This document shows, one piece after another, positions 34,821 through 36,841 of a stretch of DNA of 36,841 bases (the first letter of the stretch is position 1; each line of letters opens with the position of its first letter). This stretch comes from an uncultured Prevotellaceae bacterium. Lineage in GTDB: Bacteria; Bacteroidota; Bacteroidia; Bacteroidales; Muribaculaceae. The notes under the pieces were generated by a model. That model did no database searches. It was not told the origin of the DNA and was given only the letters and a program-made list of their open reading frames with translations. The position numbers and the translations under genes are program-made. The stretch spans positions 1-36,841 of the forward strand of contig CAJLWM010000015.1 in NCBI GenBank assembly GCA_905210415.1, read 5' to 3'.

Positions 34821-34853
34821 CAAATATAGACAGAACTAAAATTCATTGCCAAA
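34821..34853 (-). promoter_or_regulatory. Promoter of the frameshifted C10 peptidase gene
   Basis: Minus strand: TTTG (34850-34853), 21 nt, TATATTTG (34821-34828). The leader of ~65 nt contains TGACCTAATT twice (about 34780-34790 and 34757-34767). Confidence 0.7.
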
Positions 34854-35260
34854 TAAATTTTATTAAATCTTCAATTTTTTTTGATTTTTCTGTAAACTGT
34901 AACACTATTGTAACTCAAAATTAAATCTATTATAACTAATATTAATATAAAAATTAACAATTATAATTGAATTGAAAAATAATTGTAATGTATTAACATG
35001 TTAATTATCAATTTTATATATTATATCATAGAAAAGCGATTTAGAGTAAAACGAGCGATGAAAATGTGAAATTTTTACTTTGTGATAAATTGTAAGCAGA
35101 TTTTATGCTTTTATCAGAAACAAGAGTGAAAAAAGCCGTTGTTTCGGCTGATAATGCCTAATGGTAAGAGAAAGTGTAATGTGAAAAATAGCGTGAATGG
35201 GTGTGCGGCTATGTGAAAGAAGTGTTACTTTTGCAGAAACGATAATCGGAAACTTGCAAT
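34854..35260. other. AT-rich gene-free spacer
   Basis: Very AT-rich spacer between divergent genes; no gene or RNA recognised. It has a short AGCCG/CGGCT hairpin (about 35134-35149) and, near its right end, TACTTTTG (35226-35233), a plausible -7 box for the following plus-strand gene, 27 nt before its ATG. Confidence 0.5.
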
Positions 35261-35758
35261 ATGGATAAGAAAAATAGGATGCCTCTCGATGTGGAGGCTC
35301 GTGCTGCTCGCGGTGTGGAGAATTTCATGAAGGGTTATAATTGCTCTCAGGCTGTGGTTGAGGCTTTCGCCGATGTGTATGACCTCGACGGCCGTTTCTT
35401 GAGACTGGCGTCGTCGTTTGGCGGCGGTATGGGCCGATTGCGCATGACGTGCGGCGCATGTAGCGGCATGTTTATGTTGGCAGGATTGGAGAACGGCTCG
35501 CCTGTGGCTAAGGATCTGGAGGCTCGTTCGGCCAACTATGCCACTGTGCAGCAACTGGGTAAGGAGTTTCAGAAGATGAATGGCTCGATGTTGTGCTCTG
35601 AGCTGTTGGGGCTTCGCGCGGGCACCATACAGCCACCTAAACCGGCAGAGCGCAATGCCGAGTATTATCGCACGCGTCCGTGCCCGAAAATGGTGGAGAG
35701 TGCGTGTCGCATCTATGCCACTTATTACAATTCGCTCATCGAGAAGGGCGAAGAGTAG
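35261..35758 (+). CDS. C_GCAxxG_C_C family cysteine-rich protein
   Basis: 165 residues, cytosolic. Shows the cysteine spacing that defines the family: Cys28 (GYNCSQAVVEAF), Cys64/Cys67 in the SSFGGGMGRLRMTCGACSGM block, Cys112 (MLCSELLG), and Cys141/Cys149 in RPCPKMVESACRI. The family (PF09719) is widespread in anaerobes; it is thought to be redox-active or metal-binding but has no proven function. Length and motif order are typical. It is monocistronic and convergent with pldA, 13 bp between the stops. Confidence 0.9.
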   Translation: MDKKNRMPLDVEARAARGVENFMKGYNCSQAVVEAFADVYDLDGRFLRLASSFGGGMGRLRMTCGACSGMFMLAGLENGSPVAKDLEARSANYATVQQLGKEFQKMNGSMLCSELLGLRAGTIQPPKPAERNAEYYRTRPCPKMVESACRIYATYYNSLIEKGEE

Positions 35759-35771
35759 TCTTTTTTGTTGA

Positions 35772-36614
35772 TTAGAATTCGCTGAAGAAGGCGGGCTTAA
35801 TCACCAGACCGGCGCGTAGGCGGGTGTGGTATTTGTTGTAGTCGAGCAGGCCTTCGGCATAGCCGTTGTAGTATTGCAGAAAGAAGTATTGGTTTTCGTT
35901 CTTGAATATGCGGTAGTTCACTTCCAATATCACGTTGTGATTGAAGTTCCAGCCCTTGCGCTTTATAGTGGTCACGGCAAAGCCCCATCGCTTGTTGTTT
36001 GAGGTTAGTTGCAGACCGCTTTGATAGAGTCCGGCATAGTCGAGCAGATCGCGGTTGTTCTCGCCGTCTACGATAGGTATCCAGCCCTTGGCGTGTACCA
36101 TAAAGTTTGGCATGAGGTAGACGTTGCCGCCAAATGATATTCTGTTCCAGCTGCGCGAGTCTTCGCCGTCGCGGCCATTTGACTCGTGCTCAATCATAAG
36201 GGTGAGTTTGCCGATGAGTTTGTTTTTGACAATCAGTAGTTTAGATAAGCCTATGCCAGGGTTGAAGTTGAGGTCGCGCATAGGCAACGACTCTTGAAAC
36301 ACGTTCCAAAAAGTCTTTTGTGAGTAGGCGATAAACAGGTAGGTGTGAAATGGCAGCGTGCTTTTTGTGAGTCGCTGCGCGATGCTTACCTGAAATTTCA
36401 CGTCGGAATTCTCGCTTGTGATTTTGTGTCCAACTGGCACACCAGCAATGAAGTAGTTGTCCTTATATAGAGTGAAATAAGGGCCGTTGTCGAATTGTTT
36501 GCGTATGCTGTCGGCATTAAACTGATGATGGTTTGAGTCGTAGTAGATTTGCGACTTAGCTTGAGGCATTGCCGATAGTATGATCAGTATCGCGAGAAGA
36601 ATTCTTTTATGCAT
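35772..36614 (-). CDS. pldA: Outer-membrane phospholipase A (OMPLA)
   Basis: 280 residues from ATG 36614, opening with a signal peptide (MHKRILLAILIILSAMPQAKSQ). The catalytic site of OMPLA is clear: IEHESNGRDG (His143, Ser145) and, eleven residues on, the supporting Asn in SRSWNRISF (about 157). Also present are YSQKTFWN and a run of alternating beta strands ending in a terminal Phe, as in beta-barrel proteins. It hydrolyses phospholipids misplaced in the outer leaflet. Start at 36614 is preferred over one ten codons upstream. A TAACTTTG box is at 36642-36649. Confidence 0.9.
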   Translation of the reverse strand: MHKRILLAILIILSAMPQAKSQIYYDSNHHQFNADSIRKQFDNGPYFTLYKDNYFIAGVPVGHKITSENSDVKFQVSIAQRLTKSTLPFHTYLFIAYSQKTFWNVFQESLPMRDLNFNPGIGLSKLLIVKNKLIGKLTLMIEHESNGRDGEDSRSWNRISFGGNVYLMPNFMVHAKGWIPIVDGENNRDLLDYAGLYQSGLQLTSNNKRWGFAVTTIKRKGWNFNHNVILEVNYRIFKNENQYFFLQYYNGYAEGLLDYNKYHTRLRAGLVIKPAFFSEF

Positions 36615-36710
36615 AATAGTGTATTGCTGGATTTTTCGATGCAAAGTTATAAAAGAATGATTGTAGTATAGTGTTCTAAATCACCTTTTTTGTAGTGAAA
36701 TATGTATTTA

Positions 36711-36841
36711 ACACAATCCGCTCATTAGGGATTGAATGTATTTTGGGATTTTAGAAGCGTTGTTTTTGATTGATTTTTAAAGAGTAATAGCCAGCTATTG
36801 CGAATTAAAAACAAGCAAAAGATGCCTTATAAAAACCGAAA
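36711..36841 (+). repeat. Second copy of the MITE-like element, cut by the window end
   Basis: CATTAGGG...GGGATTTTAGAAGC (about 36723-36762) matches CGTTAGGG...GGAGTTTTAGAAGC at 3731-3770 in the same spacing, and GCAAAAGATGCCTTATAAA (36819-36837) matches 3972-3990 with one change. The ~160-bp segment holding the inner palindromes of the first copy is absent here. Confidence 0.5.

Overview
The window looks like chromosomal DNA of a Bacteroidales bacterium, probably Prevotellaceae- or Muribaculaceae-like. Supporting signs are Bacteroidetes-type promoters (TTTG, 18-21 nt, TAnnTTTG), starts without clear Shine-Dalgarno sequences, C10 (streptopain-like) peptidases with type IX secretion C-terminal domains, DUF3857/transglutaminase proteins, DUF4271 next to hemD, and a conserved sigma-54 regulator / LptE / TPR / SecG group. 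No RNA gene, prophage, CRISPR array or intact transposase gene was recognised.

Layout. 1-1117: the 5' end of a Fur-family regulator gene, then a broken comM/yifB gene of which only the C-terminal third survives. 1176-7955: a GH3 beta-glucosidase, a gene-free stretch holding a MITE-like repeat with nested inverted repeats, and two overlapping DUF3857/transglutaminase-like genes, only one of which keeps a Cys-His-acid triad. 7956-9799: a gene-poor leader region, then recA with a clear promoter and terminator. 9850-13095: an AT-rich accessory islet with a two-domain deiminase-like protein, a truncated AAA ATPase, a complete AAA_14/DUF4143 ATPase and an array of 23-bp imperfectly palindromic tandem repeats.

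13121-20554: housekeeping genes, mostly DNA metabolism (hotdog thioesterase, DUF721/DciA-like protein, recF, dnaX), then a secreted alpha/beta hydrolase, cytidine deaminase, a GH73-LysM peptidoglycan hydrolase and a SpoU-type RNA methyltransferase. 20555-21217 is an AT-rich non-coding tract with clustered DnaA-box-like 9-mers, a candidate replication origin. 21218-28853: minus-strand housekeeping groups tatD/yidD/rnpA, hemD/DUF4271/LOG, secG/TPR/lptE/sigma-54 activator and a PlsC-like acyltransferase.

29104-34750: a lipoprotein and two C10 peptidase genes with type IX sorting domains; the second is split by an apparent one-base deletion in an A tract. 35261-36614: a cysteine-rich C_GCAxxG_C_C protein and an outer-membrane phospholipase A. 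The last ~130 bases resemble the MITE-like repeat near position 3720.

The strongest leads for something undescribed are the coupled deiminase/ATPase islet with its palindromic repeat array, the dispersed nested inverted-repeat element, and the origin-like tract. All functions are read from sequence motifs and memory of families; no search was run.
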